From positions 806,001 through 870,000 of the forward strand of contig NZ_AFRZ01000001.1 in NCBI RefSeq assembly GCF_000242915.1: a DNA stretch of 64,000 nt, given 5' to 3'. This DNA is from Sulfurimonas gotlandica GD1 (lineage in GTDB: Bacteria; Campylobacterota; Campylobacteria; Campylobacterales; Sulfurimonadaceae). The translations under genes were made by a program, and so were the position numbers. The notes beneath the pieces were generated by a model. That model saw nothing but the letters and a program-made list of their open reading frames with translations, had not been told where the DNA came from and made no database searches. This document shows, piece by piece, positions 18,358 to 25,712 of this stretch. Position 1 is the first letter of the stretch. Each line of letters begins with the position of its first letter.

Positions 18358-20402
18358 AGGCGCTCAACAAAAGATGCAAGGATATCTCTTTTAGTACCTG
18401 CAAAGTTGATGTTTAGCTTGAACTCTCGTCCACTTTTACTAATACCTGTAACTCTGCCTGTTCCAAAGATTTTATGACGTACTAAGTCACCTTTTTTAAA
18501 GGCTGTATTTTTTTCTACTTTTAAAGAGCCTTCACAAAGTCCAGCTTCATTAAAAAATCGACTCTTTTGAAGATCACTTCTTCGTCCTTTGTAAAATCTA
18601 CTTCCGGCATGAGAAAGTGTAAGCGTCTCTTTGGCTCTGGTAAAAGAAACATAACCTAGACGTCTCTCTTCTTCCAAATCACTTCCATCACCTATAAGAG
18701 GTAAAAAGCCTTCTTCAAGCCCTATGATAAAGATATGCTCAAACTCCAGACCTTTTGAAGCGTGAATACTCATCATGTAGATGCTCTCACCCTCAACCTG
18801 GTCTTGTTCACTTTGAAGAGTCAACTCATTTAAAAACTCATCAAGTCCTGACTCAGGAGATTTTTTTACAAAGTCGCGAAAGAGTCCATAGAACTCATCC
18901 ATGTTTAAAATTCTTTCTGCTTCATCTTGCATACCTGCATAGATGTTTTTTAAGTGAAAAGTCTCTTCTAAAACATCTATAAAGTTATATGTAGACTCAG
19001 TAGCTACCTTTGATACTTTTTCAATATCTTTAATAAATGTCTTTAATGTACTTGCATTCTTCTTTCTAACAAGCGTTTCTAAATCAGCTAAAGATGTTTT
19101 CTTTATATACTCATATATAGATGATGATGAAGCATGAGCGGCTAGTTCAATCTTTTCTATACTAGCTTTTCCTAGACCTCTTTTTGGCTTATTTACTACT
19201 CTTTTAAATGAGAAGTCGTCATGAAAGTTTGTAATTATACGTATATAACTTATAAGATCTTTAATCTCAGCTCTATCATAAAATCTAAGTCCGCCGACAA
19301 GTTTATAAGCAATTCCGGTACGATTTAAACCCTCTTCAATAGAACGACTTAAAACATTAACGCGATAAAGAATAGCAATATCATTGGCTCTAACCCCAGA
19401 GTCCAAAAGTTTTTTTATTTTTTGTGCTATTTTTCTTGACTCTTCATTTTCATCATGAGAGTTAATAATACTAACATCTTCACCGGCACCACGAGTAGCA
19501 ATGAGCTTCTTGCCCAATCGAGAACGGTTGTGTTCAATAAGCGCATTTGCAACTTTTAAAATAGGCTCTTTTGAGCGATAGTTATTTTCTAGCTTAAAAG
19601 TGGATGTACCTTTAAAATCCTGATCAAACTCAATGATATTTCTTATGTGTGCTCCACGCCAACCGTAGATGCTCTGATCATCATCACCGACAACACATAA
19701 ATTGTTATGAGAAGTACATAGTTTTTGTAGAAGTTTTAACTGTAATTCGTTTGTATCTTGATACTCATCAATCATAATATACTGATACTTTTGAGATGTT
19801 GTTTCTGCAAGTTTCGGGTTTTCATCTAGAAGTTTATATGTTAAAGCTATAAGGTCATCAAAATCTACTAAATTATTTTCTCTTAAATAAGCTTCATACT
19901 CTTCATAAACTTTCGCAATTTGCTGATAGTTAAAAAGCTCTGCTTGTTTATAAGCATCATCTGGAGTTAAAAGTGAGTTTTTATATCTTGATATTTCACT
20001 AGCTATTAGTGGTGTTGGAATCTCAGAATTTATTTTTTTGATGATTCTTTTTTTATCATCTGTATCAATTACAACAAAGTTGTTTTGTCTGTTTAAAAGA
20101 TGAATATTAAACTTTAAAAATAGCAGACCAAACTTATGAAATGTACAAAGAAGTGGCGGATAAGAGATATCTTTAATCATATCTAGCGCCCGTTCACGCA
20201 TCTCTTTTGCCGCTTTATTTGTAAAAGTTAGCGTTAAAGTGTTGGATGCAGGAATACCAAGAACCTCAACAAGATACGCCAGACGAGAGACTATAGTAGT
20301 TGTTTTTCCACTCCCAGCCCCCGCTAAAATCAGAACCGGACCCTCTGATTGTTTTACAGCTTGACTCTGAGATTCATTAAGTTTTTCAAATATTTTTTCC
20401 AT
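18354..20402 (-). CDS. UvrD/PcrA/Rep-type superfamily 1 DNA helicase
   Basis: A 682-residue helicase with all SF1 motifs: Q-motif LNESQSQAV (8-16), Walker A GAGSGKTTT (28-36), Walker B MIDEYQDTN, motif III VVGDDDQSIYGWRGA, motif IV ENNYRS, motif V MSIHASKGLEFEHIFIIG and motif VI RRLGYVSFTRA. Length is between Rep and UvrD (about 670-720). The C-terminal region contains a Tudor-like segment (AFKKGDLVRHKIFGTGRV) typical of UvrD/PcrA, so PcrA is the closer match. It is first of the truB-csrA-ispE operon. Confidence 0.95.
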   Translation of the reverse strand: MEKIFEKLNESQSQAVKQSEGPVLILAGAGSGKTTTIVSRLAYLVEVLGIPASNTLTLTFTNKAAKEMRERALDMIKDISYPPLLCTFHKFGLLFLKFNIHLLNRQNNFVVIDTDDKKRIIKKINSEIPTPLIASEISRYKNSLLTPDDAYKQAELFNYQQIAKVYEEYEAYLRENNLVDFDDLIALTYKLLDENPKLAETTSQKYQYIMIDEYQDTNELQLKLLQKLCTSHNNLCVVGDDDQSIYGWRGAHIRNIIEFDQDFKGTSTFKLENNYRSKEPILKVANALIEHNRSRLGKKLIATRGAGEDVSIINSHDENEESRKIAQKIKKLLDSGVRANDIAILYRVNVLSRSIEEGLNRTGIAYKLVGGLRFYDRAEIKDLISYIRIITNFHDDFSFKRVVNKPKRGLGKASIEKIELAAHASSSSIYEYIKKTSLADLETLVRKKNASTLKTFIKDIEKVSKVATESTYNFIDVLEETFHLKNIYAGMQDEAERILNMDEFYGLFRDFVKKSPESGLDEFLNELTLQSEQDQVEGESIYMMSIHASKGLEFEHIFIIGLEEGFLPLIGDGSDLEEERRLGYVSFTRAKETLTLSHAGSRFYKGRRSDLQKSRFFNEAGLCEGSLKVEKNTAFKKGDLVRHKIFGTGRVTGISKSGREFKLNINFAGTKRDILASFVERL

Positions 20403-20443
20403 CTTTTTCCATTACTTGTCACTAATCTATGATTATTTACTCT

Positions 20444-20449
20444 ATTATA
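20444..20449 (-). promoter_or_regulatory. candidate helicase operon promoter (-10)
   Basis: A perfect TATAAT on the minus strand about 40 bases upstream of the helicase start, in the 138-base gap that also serves the divergent LysR gene. The two promoters are about 60 bases apart, so the LysR regulator could influence both; that is a common arrangement but unproven here. Confidence 0.5.
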
Positions 20450-20502
20450 TCAAAATAGTTATAAATTATTACAAAACTATTGCAATAATTATAATATTGA
20501 GT

Positions 20503-20508
20503 TATAAT
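20503..20508 (+). promoter_or_regulatory. candidate LysR gene promoter (-10)
   Basis: TATAAT on the plus strand 33 bases before the ATG at 20541, followed by AGGA at 20531-20534 as ribosome-binding site. The upstream sequence (GCAATAATTATAATATTGA) is AT-rich and contains a partial dyad (CAATA/TATTG) that could be autoregulatory. Confidence 0.5.
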
Positions 20509-20540
20509 TTTAAATATTCATTAAACTTATAGGAATTATT

Positions 20541-21443
20541 ATGTTAAAAGATTTTGCCAAATTACAGACTTTTCTAATGGTTATTAAAGAGAAGAGTTTC
20601 TCGAAGGCATCTGCGAAATTAGGTATCTCTCAACCAGCAGTTACTCAACAGATAAAATTCATCGAAGATTATCTTGATACAAGAATTGTCGAGAGAAAAA
20701 AGAACGGTATCTTACTTACGAAAGAAGGTGAAGATCTTTATAGAATTGCTGTAAAACTTGATAAAGCAATAGCAAGCAGTGAAAAAGAACTTCTTAAAAT
20801 TATCAACAAAGAATTTACATTTATCATGGGTAGTTCAAATGCTATTGGTAACTACATTCTTCCTAACTACCTTGGTGAGATCAAGCAAAGAATTGGAAAT
20901 GAAGTTTACATGCATGTTGGTCTATCTTCTGAGATAATTGATCAACTTGAAGAGAAAAAAATAGATGTTGCACTTATTGAATCTCCAATATTTAGAGATG
21001 GAATCATCTATAGAGAATGGGTTCAAGATGAACTTGTACTTTTCTCAAACCAACCAATAAAAAAGCAACTAGCCGCTGAAGACTTATTTGAATTTGACTG
21101 GATTTGTCGTAACGAGGATTCACACACAAGAAAACTTACTTCTGAAGTATTTGAAGAGATGGGTGTACAGTGTACAAACTTTAATGTACTAGCTGTTCTT
21201 GCTTCTCCTACAGCTATTAAAGAAACAATCATGCATGCTGATAAAAATGCTGAAAAGCCTCTAGTTTCAATTATGTCTCGTCACGTTATACAGGCTGAAC
21301 TAGACTCTGGAAGACTTTTTGAGGCTAGACTTAAAAACTACAAAATTGAAAGAAATTTCTATATTGCGTACCTAAAAGAGAGAAAGCATGATGCATTCGT
21401 TGACAATGTAGTCAGCTTCCTACTATCTCTAAATAAAATATAA
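20541..21443 (+). CDS. LysR-family transcriptional regulator
   Basis: A 300-residue LysR-type regulator. The N-terminal winged helix-turn-helix is clear: FLMVIKEKSFSKASAKLGISQPAVTQQIK (about 9-37), followed by the linker helix and the effector-binding domain (about 90-295). It is transcribed divergently from the helicase operon and its stop is one base from the convergent SspB-like gene. Target and effector cannot be read from sequence. The nearby cysK is on the other strand 1 kb away, so a sulfur-metabolism role is possible but only a guess. Confidence 0.93.
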   Translation: MLKDFAKLQTFLMVIKEKSFSKASAKLGISQPAVTQQIKFIEDYLDTRIVERKKNGILLTKEGEDLYRIAVKLDKAIASSEKELLKIINKEFTFIMGSSNAIGNYILPNYLGEIKQRIGNEVYMHVGLSSEIIDQLEEKKIDVALIESPIFRDGIIYREWVQDELVLFSNQPIKKQLAAEDLFEFDWICRNEDSHTRKLTSEVFEEMGVQCTNFNVLAVLASPTAIKETIMHADKNAEKPLVSIMSRHVIQAELDSGRLFEARLKNYKIERNFYIAYLKERKHDAFVDNVVSFLLSLNKI

Positions 21444-21444
21444 T

Positions 21445-21909
21445 CTAGTTTTTATCTTTTACAAACCTAGAATTCTCTGGGTTTGAAAGAAAAGATGCCA
21501 TCGAATCTTTAACACCTTTAGGATTTGATATTTTATTAGATTTTTCTTGTGACTTATGAGTTGCAAGATTTATCATTACAGGTGTTTCATCTACAATTAT
21601 TTGCATAATACTAACAAGTGGCACACGAACTAAACTACCAAAATTTTCAGCTCCAAAACCAGCTTCAAATATCAAGCAATTGTCTTGTATATGTGCTGTC
21701 TCAAATGTGTAACCTGCCAAGAAGAAGAGTGTTAAAGGACGAAATTCAGACACAATTTCCTTTGGTAAAGCTGGTTCGAAAAGAGCATCTTCTATTTTAC
21801 AAAGAATTCCGAAATTTTGTTCTTTTGAAAAAAAATGAACTATCAATTCCTGCATATGCTTTTGCATTAGTTGAGTAAACTCTTTGTTGTTTATGACGCT
21901 ATCTAACAA
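21445..21909 (-). CDS. SspB-like protein (candidate ClpXP adaptor)
   Basis: A 154-residue protein not firmly assignable. Its middle shows the strand order of SspB adaptor proteins: NCLIFEAGFG (77-86), then GSLVRVPLVSIMQIIVDE (91-108), which resembles the FNARFGG and VSVPLAAVLAIYARE segments of E. coli SspB. A flexible Lys/Ser-rich tail follows, ending SRFVKDKN, faintly like the ClpX-binding tail LRVVK of SspB. Hypothesis: binds ssrA-tagged or other substrates for ClpXP. The alternative is an unrelated conserved protein of the phylum. Its start overlaps the PabC-like gene by seven bases. Confidence 0.6.
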   Translation of the reverse strand: MLDSVINNKEFTQLMQKHMQELIVHFFSKEQNFGILCKIEDALFEPALPKEIVSEFRPLTLFFLAGYTFETAHIQDNCLIFEAGFGAENFGSLVRVPLVSIMQIIVDETPVMINLATHKSQEKSNKISNPKGVKDSMASFLSNPENSRFVKDKN

Positions 21910-22493
21910 ATTATATCCTTTAAATTATATTTCGTAATTATATCAAAATCTATCATAGCATTCATTAGTGCTATTTTTGAATAATTTTTTAAGTCCTCTA
22001 CTCTTATATCTTTTTCTATAATTTTTCCTTCATCTAGAAGTCTTTGCCTTGTAGTTCCTTCTAAAAGTGGCTTTTTTGGGGTGAACCATAAGCCAGATTT
22101 ATAAAAGGCGATATTAGTGATACTTGTGTCACTCACCAAAGAATTTTTTACTATTAAGATATCATCACAATTTTCTCTTTTTTCAAATAGTCTATTTAGC
22201 TCATCTCTATTGGTAGATTTTTTAGAGTAATAAATATCATCATCAAAGACTAACTTCAAGGTTTTAATCTCTCTTTTATTGTACTCATGATAAGCAACAT
22301 CGATTTTATTTGTATTATAAGTCAGTCGGCATCTATAGAGACCTGAAATTGGAGGTTTTAAATACTCTTTAAGGTTTTTTAAATCACTACAACCTAATGA
22401 TCTTAAAACACTCTCATAACGTTTTTGATGGTATAAGAGGTTAAATATTTCTCCATCAAATGCTTTGATGGTCTCTAAATAGATTTCACTCAC
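21903..22493 (-). CDS. class IV aminotransferase / aminodeoxychorismate lyase-like
   Basis: A 196-residue PLP enzyme of fold type IV. It is shorter than PabC (about 270), as are many Campylobacterota versions. The PLP lysine is probably Lys92 in YYSKKSTNRDEL. SDTSITNIAFYKSGLWFTPKKPLLEGTTRQRLLDEG is the usual region from the SxTSxxNI motif to GTTR. The likely reaction is cleavage of aminodeoxychorismate to 4-aminobenzoate and pyruvate for folate, but D-amino acid or branched-chain aminotransferases share the fold. It overlaps cysK by eight bases. Confidence 0.8.
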   Translation of the reverse strand: MSEIYLETIKAFDGEIFNLLYHQKRYESVLRSLGCSDLKNLKEYLKPPISGLYRCRLTYNTNKIDVAYHEYNKREIKTLKLVFDDDIYYSKKSTNRDELNRLFEKRENCDDILIVKNSLVSDTSITNIAFYKSGLWFTPKKPLLEGTTRQRLLDEGKIIEKDIRVEDLKNYSKIALMNAMIDFDIITKYNLKDIIC

Positions 22494-23409
22494 TAAATAG
22501 TTCTGTACTTAAATATCTCTCTCCAGTATCACAAAGAATCGTTAAAAGTGTTTTACCTTTAAACTCTTCTCTAGATGCCACCTGCATAGTTGCATATACA
22601 TTTGCACCTGCTGATATGCCGACAAGCAGGCCTTCCTCTTTTGCCAACATTTTGGCAGTAGCCATTGCGTCTTCATTACTTACTTGTATGACTTCACTAT
22701 AGATTGCTGTATCTAATATGCCAGGTATAAATCCTGCCCCAATGCCTTGAATCTTATGAGGTCCCGGTTTTCCACCTGAAAGTACTGCAGAAGCTTCAGG
22801 CTCAACTGCAATAACAGTGATTCCAGGTATTTTTTCTTTTAAGACTCTTGAAGTTCCAGTAAGCGTTCCACCAGTTCCTACAGCTGCGACAAAAACATCT
22901 AAAATAGCATCTGTATCTCTTAGTATCTCAACAGCAGTAGTCAACATATGAATCTCAGGATTTGATTCATTCTGAAACTGTTGTAGGATTATGCTATCTT
23001 CTATTTCCCTTTGCAGCTCCTCAGCTTTAGAGATTGCTCCATTCATACCTTTTGCAGCAGGAGTTAAAACAAGCTCTGCTCCCAGTGCTTTAAGTAAGTT
23101 TCTTCTTTCAATACTCATAGACTCAGGCATAGTCAAAATAAGTTTTAGATTTTGTGCGGCACAATTAGCTGCTAATGCTATACCCGTATTTCCACTTGTA
23201 GGTTCTATGATAGTTGTAGAGCTTGTTATTTTACCTGCTTCTTGTGCTCTCCTGATCATATTGAAACCTATTCTATCTTTTACAGAACTAGTCGGATTCA
23301 TAAACTCACACTTACCTAAAATTGTAGCTCCTGTAAGTTTTGATGGCGTATTTAGCTTCACTAATGGCGTATTACCTATTAGCTCTGTTATATTGTTAGC
23401 GATGTTCAT
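22486..23409 (-). CDS. cysK: cysteine synthase A
   Basis: A 307-residue fold-type II PLP enzyme converting O-acetylserine and sulfide to cysteine. The PLP lysine is Lys44 in NPTSSVKDRIG; the TSGNTG asparagine loop and GTGGT phosphate-binding loop are both present, and the C-terminal TILCDTGERYLS carries the Ser/Thr near PLP. Full-length and intact. The start is ATG; the phosphatase gene lies 20 bases upstream. In a sulfur-metabolising organism this links sulfide assimilation to amino-acid synthesis. Confidence 0.96.
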   Translation of the reverse strand: MNIANNITELIGNTPLVKLNTPSKLTGATILGKCEFMNPTSSVKDRIGFNMIRRAQEAGKITSSTTIIEPTSGNTGIALAANCAAQNLKLILTMPESMSIERRNLLKALGAELVLTPAAKGMNGAISKAEELQREIEDSIILQQFQNESNPEIHMLTTAVEILRDTDAILDVFVAAVGTGGTLTGTSRVLKEKIPGITVIAVEPEASAVLSGGKPGPHKIQGIGAGFIPGILDTAIYSEVIQVSNEDAMATAKMLAKEEGLLVGISAGANVYATMQVASREEFKGKTLLTILCDTGERYLSTELFSE

Positions 23410-23429
23410 AAGAATCCTCTATAAATTAA

Positions 23430-23873
23430 TTAAATTGATTTTACACTAAAAAGGTTATTAACACAAACTTCAATCATTTTGTATACCTCTTGGAAACCTT
23501 CAAAGCCATCGTAAAAGTATGGATCAGGAACATCTGCACCATCATATCCATAGTCACCAAGCTTTGTAATATTATTTGCACCTAAAGATTTTAGATCACT
23601 AAAGTTACTATCATCTAGAGCAATTACAAGATCAAACTCTTGCAAGTCTCTTTTAGTCACCTGCCTTGACCTCTGTGATGATATATCTACGCCGTTATTT
23701 CTGGCAACAGTTATAGAATTGTTGCAAGGTGGTTCACCGACATGCCAATCGCCGGTTCCGGCTGAATCAACAACTATCTTCATCTTATTTTCTTCTAAAA
23801 TCTTTCTTGCATACCCCTCTGCAATAGGAGAACGACATATATTTCCCAAACAAACAAAAATAACTGATTTCAT
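23430..23873 (-). CDS. low-molecular-weight protein tyrosine phosphatase
   Basis: A 147-residue phosphatase. The active-site loop CLGNICRS (8-15) has nucleophile Cys8 and Arg14, and the general acid is Asp117 in DVPDPYF. DSAGTGDWHVGEPPC is the conserved middle region. Such enzymes act on tyrosine kinases of capsule synthesis or on arginine phosphate; no kinase gene is nearby. It precedes cysK by 20 bases on the minus strand. Confidence 0.95.
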   Translation of the reverse strand: MKSVIFVCLGNICRSPIAEGYARKILEENKMKIVVDSAGTGDWHVGEPPCNNSITVARNNGVDISSQRSRQVTKRDLQEFDLVIALDDSNFSDLKSLGANNITKLGDYGYDGADVPDPYFYDGFEGFQEVYKMIEVCVNNLFSVKSI

Positions 23874-23934
23874 ATATTTTCCAAAGCTTAATAATAATAA
23901 AATAATTGTATCGTAATTTTATAAAGAGGTAATC

Positions 23935-24192
23935 ATGGCAATATATGTAAGCAATGGTAAAAAACTAGTAGATGTTGAGTATGATGATATTCCAGGTGTA
24001 AATGACACTATTGATGGAATGAGAGTCCTGTCTACGTACAAAAGAGCAGAAGATGAGAATGCAATGTTCTTGCTAGAGCCAAATGGAAATGTAAGCTGTT
24101 ATGTCTTTGATGAAATTTTTATAGTCGGAAAAGTTAGCGGATTTGAAAATCTTGTAGATGCAGTAGAAGCTTGGAACAATAACGAGATATAA
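23935..24192 (+). CDS. small protein of unknown function
   Basis: An 85-residue acidic protein without membrane segment or known motif. It starts with ATG after GAGG (AAAGAGGTAATC) and ends just before a weak bidirectional hairpin. Its look is of a compact beta-rich domain with hydrophobic strands (AIYVSNGKKLVDVEY, CYVFDEIFIVGKV). I do not recognise it. It is monocistronic on the plus strand, divergent from the phosphatase and convergent with the DUF1566 gene. The good ribosome-binding site and codon pattern support a real gene. Confidence 0.7.
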   Translation: MAIYVSNGKKLVDVEYDDIPGVNDTIDGMRVLSTYKRAEDENAMFLLEPNGNVSCYVFDEIFIVGKVSGFENLVDAVEAWNNNEI

Positions 24193-24197
24193 GCTAA

Positions 24198-24704
24198 TTA
24201 TATTAAGCTATTGTAATTACCTCTAACACACCTGACGTAACCCTTACCTTTTCTAGTATTATTGTAGGTTTGACCACTTTTAAAGTCAACATTTAATGCA
24301 ATTACAATATCTGAGAGGTTTGGTGATGATGACCAGTAGTGACCGGATGCAACATTTTTAAATCCATATCTTATAGCTGGATTATATTTGCTTTCATCTA
24401 TTATAGATTTTAGTTCTCTGAGCCTTGGTAAATACCAGTCATCATACCCAGCAAAAACAAGACTTCGACAATACTGTTTTGCATCTTTGCGATTTTTTCT
24501 TATAGTTTTAGCATCAATATTATCTTGCCACATCAAACCTGTATTCTTATCTATTACCAACTCTTTTGAATCATCTCTAACTAAAGCTATTTTTGGCTTA
24601 GACTCTGTGACTTTTTTATCTTTGTTGGATGATTTACCTAAACCTATTTCATAAGAGAAAAGTGTAGTAGTTATTAGTGTAATTTGTAGCAATATTCTTA
24701 TCAT
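24198..24704 (-). CDS. DUF1566 (Lcl C-terminal-like) exported protein
   Basis: A 168-residue protein with a signal peptide (1-18) followed by a DUF1566 domain (about 46-160). The domain shows DKNTGLMWQDN, AKQYCRSL, GYDDWYLPRLRELKSIID, HYWSSSP and GYVRCVRG, the typical Trp- and Gly-rich landmarks. Such domains occur in secreted and surface proteins, sometimes as adhesion or sugar-contacting modules, without defined function. One Cys pair could form a disulfide. Probably periplasmic or extracellular. Confidence 0.87.
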   Translation of the reverse strand: MIRILLQITLITTTLFSYEIGLGKSSNKDKKVTESKPKIALVRDDSKELVIDKNTGLMWQDNIDAKTIRKNRKDAKQYCRSLVFAGYDDWYLPRLRELKSIIDESKYNPAIRYGFKNVASGHYWSSSPNLSDIVIALNVDFKSGQTYNNTRKGKGYVRCVRGNYNSLI

Positions 24705-24785
24705 TTTCGTGGTCTTTTTATATTTAAGTTGTGCAAAGTTTAACTCATGTATTATATCAAATAATATGACACAAGGGCATGATAG

Positions 24786-25712
24786 ATGTTTGATGGACTT
24801 TATTTTGAATACCCAGGTCTGGCTTTAGTTTTTTTCTTTTTTATATTTTGTACAATCATTTGTAAAATAAAACTACCTTCTATATACTTTGCACATATAG
24901 CACAGTTTATGCAAGTATCAACTGGTTCTTCTAAACTACTTCTCTTTTTAAAATGGCTTAGTATCTCAATGCTTATCATAGCACTTATGTCACCGGTAAA
25001 AGATGAACCTTATGAGATAGAACCAAAAAAAGGCTATGAAATTGCTTTGATACTTGATGCTTCAGAGTCTATGAAAGCAAAAGGTTTTGATGAAAAAAAC
25101 AGAGATTTAACTCGTTTTGATGTTGTAAAGGAAATAGTGTCCAACTTTATCTCAAGTAGAAAAAATGACAATATGGGTATTGTGGTTTTTGGAGCATACT
25201 CATTTATAGCATCTCCACTAACTTATGATTCTAATATTTTAAAAGGTGTAGTATCAAATCTTTATATTGGGATGGCTGGAAAGTTTACAGCCCTTTTTGA
25301 GTCACTTGCTCAGGGTGTCAATTTACTCAAAACATCTAAATCAAAAACAAAAATTGCTATTTTACTCACCGATGGATACAACACACCTGATAGTGAATTC
25401 CCTTTTGATGCAGCTATAGATTTTGCAAATAAACAGGGTGTAAAAGTCTATCCTATTGGCATAGGAAAATCTGATGAGTATAATCAAAAGATGCTAGAAA
25501 AAATTGCTGAACAAACTGGTGGTGTAGCTTTTGGGGCCTCAAATGCAAGTGAACTTGCTATTGTTTATGCAAAAATAAATGAGTTGGAAAAATCAGAGAT
25601 AGACAATGAAACATTTAGTTTTTTAAGATATTTCTATATTTTTCCATTACTTGTTTCATTTTTCTCTTTGATTCTTTATATGTTTTTTAGAAATAAAAGA
25701 GGATATAACTAA
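24786..25712 (+). CDS. BatA-like von Willebrand factor A membrane protein
   Basis: A 308-residue protein with two N-terminal membrane segments (about 10-27 and 51-69), a vWA domain (about 86-270) and a C-terminal membrane segment (about 283-300, FYIFPLLVSFFSLILYMFF). The MIDAS metal site is intact: D91-x-S93-x-S95 in LDASES, then a Thr in the FTA-like loop, and LTDGYNTP. This is the Bat (aerotolerance) family layout BatA-BatB. Role in oxygen or redox stress is described in Bacteroides. The stop shares one base with the next start (TAATG). Confidence 0.9.
   Translation: MFDGLYFEYPGLALVFFFFIFCTIICKIKLPSIYFAHIAQFMQVSTGSSKLLLFLKWLSISMLIIALMSPVKDEPYEIEPKKGYEIALILDASESMKAKGFDEKNRDLTRFDVVKEIVSNFISSRKNDNMGIVVFGAYSFIASPLTYDSNILKGVVSNLYIGMAGKFTALFESLAQGVNLLKTSKSKTKIAILLTDGYNTPDSEFPFDAAIDFANKQGVKVYPIGIGKSDEYNQKMLEKIAEQTGGVAFGASNASELAIVYAKINELEKSEIDNETFSFLRYFYIFPLLVSFFSLILYMFFRNKRGYN

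Noticed and set aside
23935-24704. The small orphan and the DUF1566 gene as a toxin-antitoxin pair
   Set aside because: They are convergent rather than in one operon, and the DUF1566 protein is exported.
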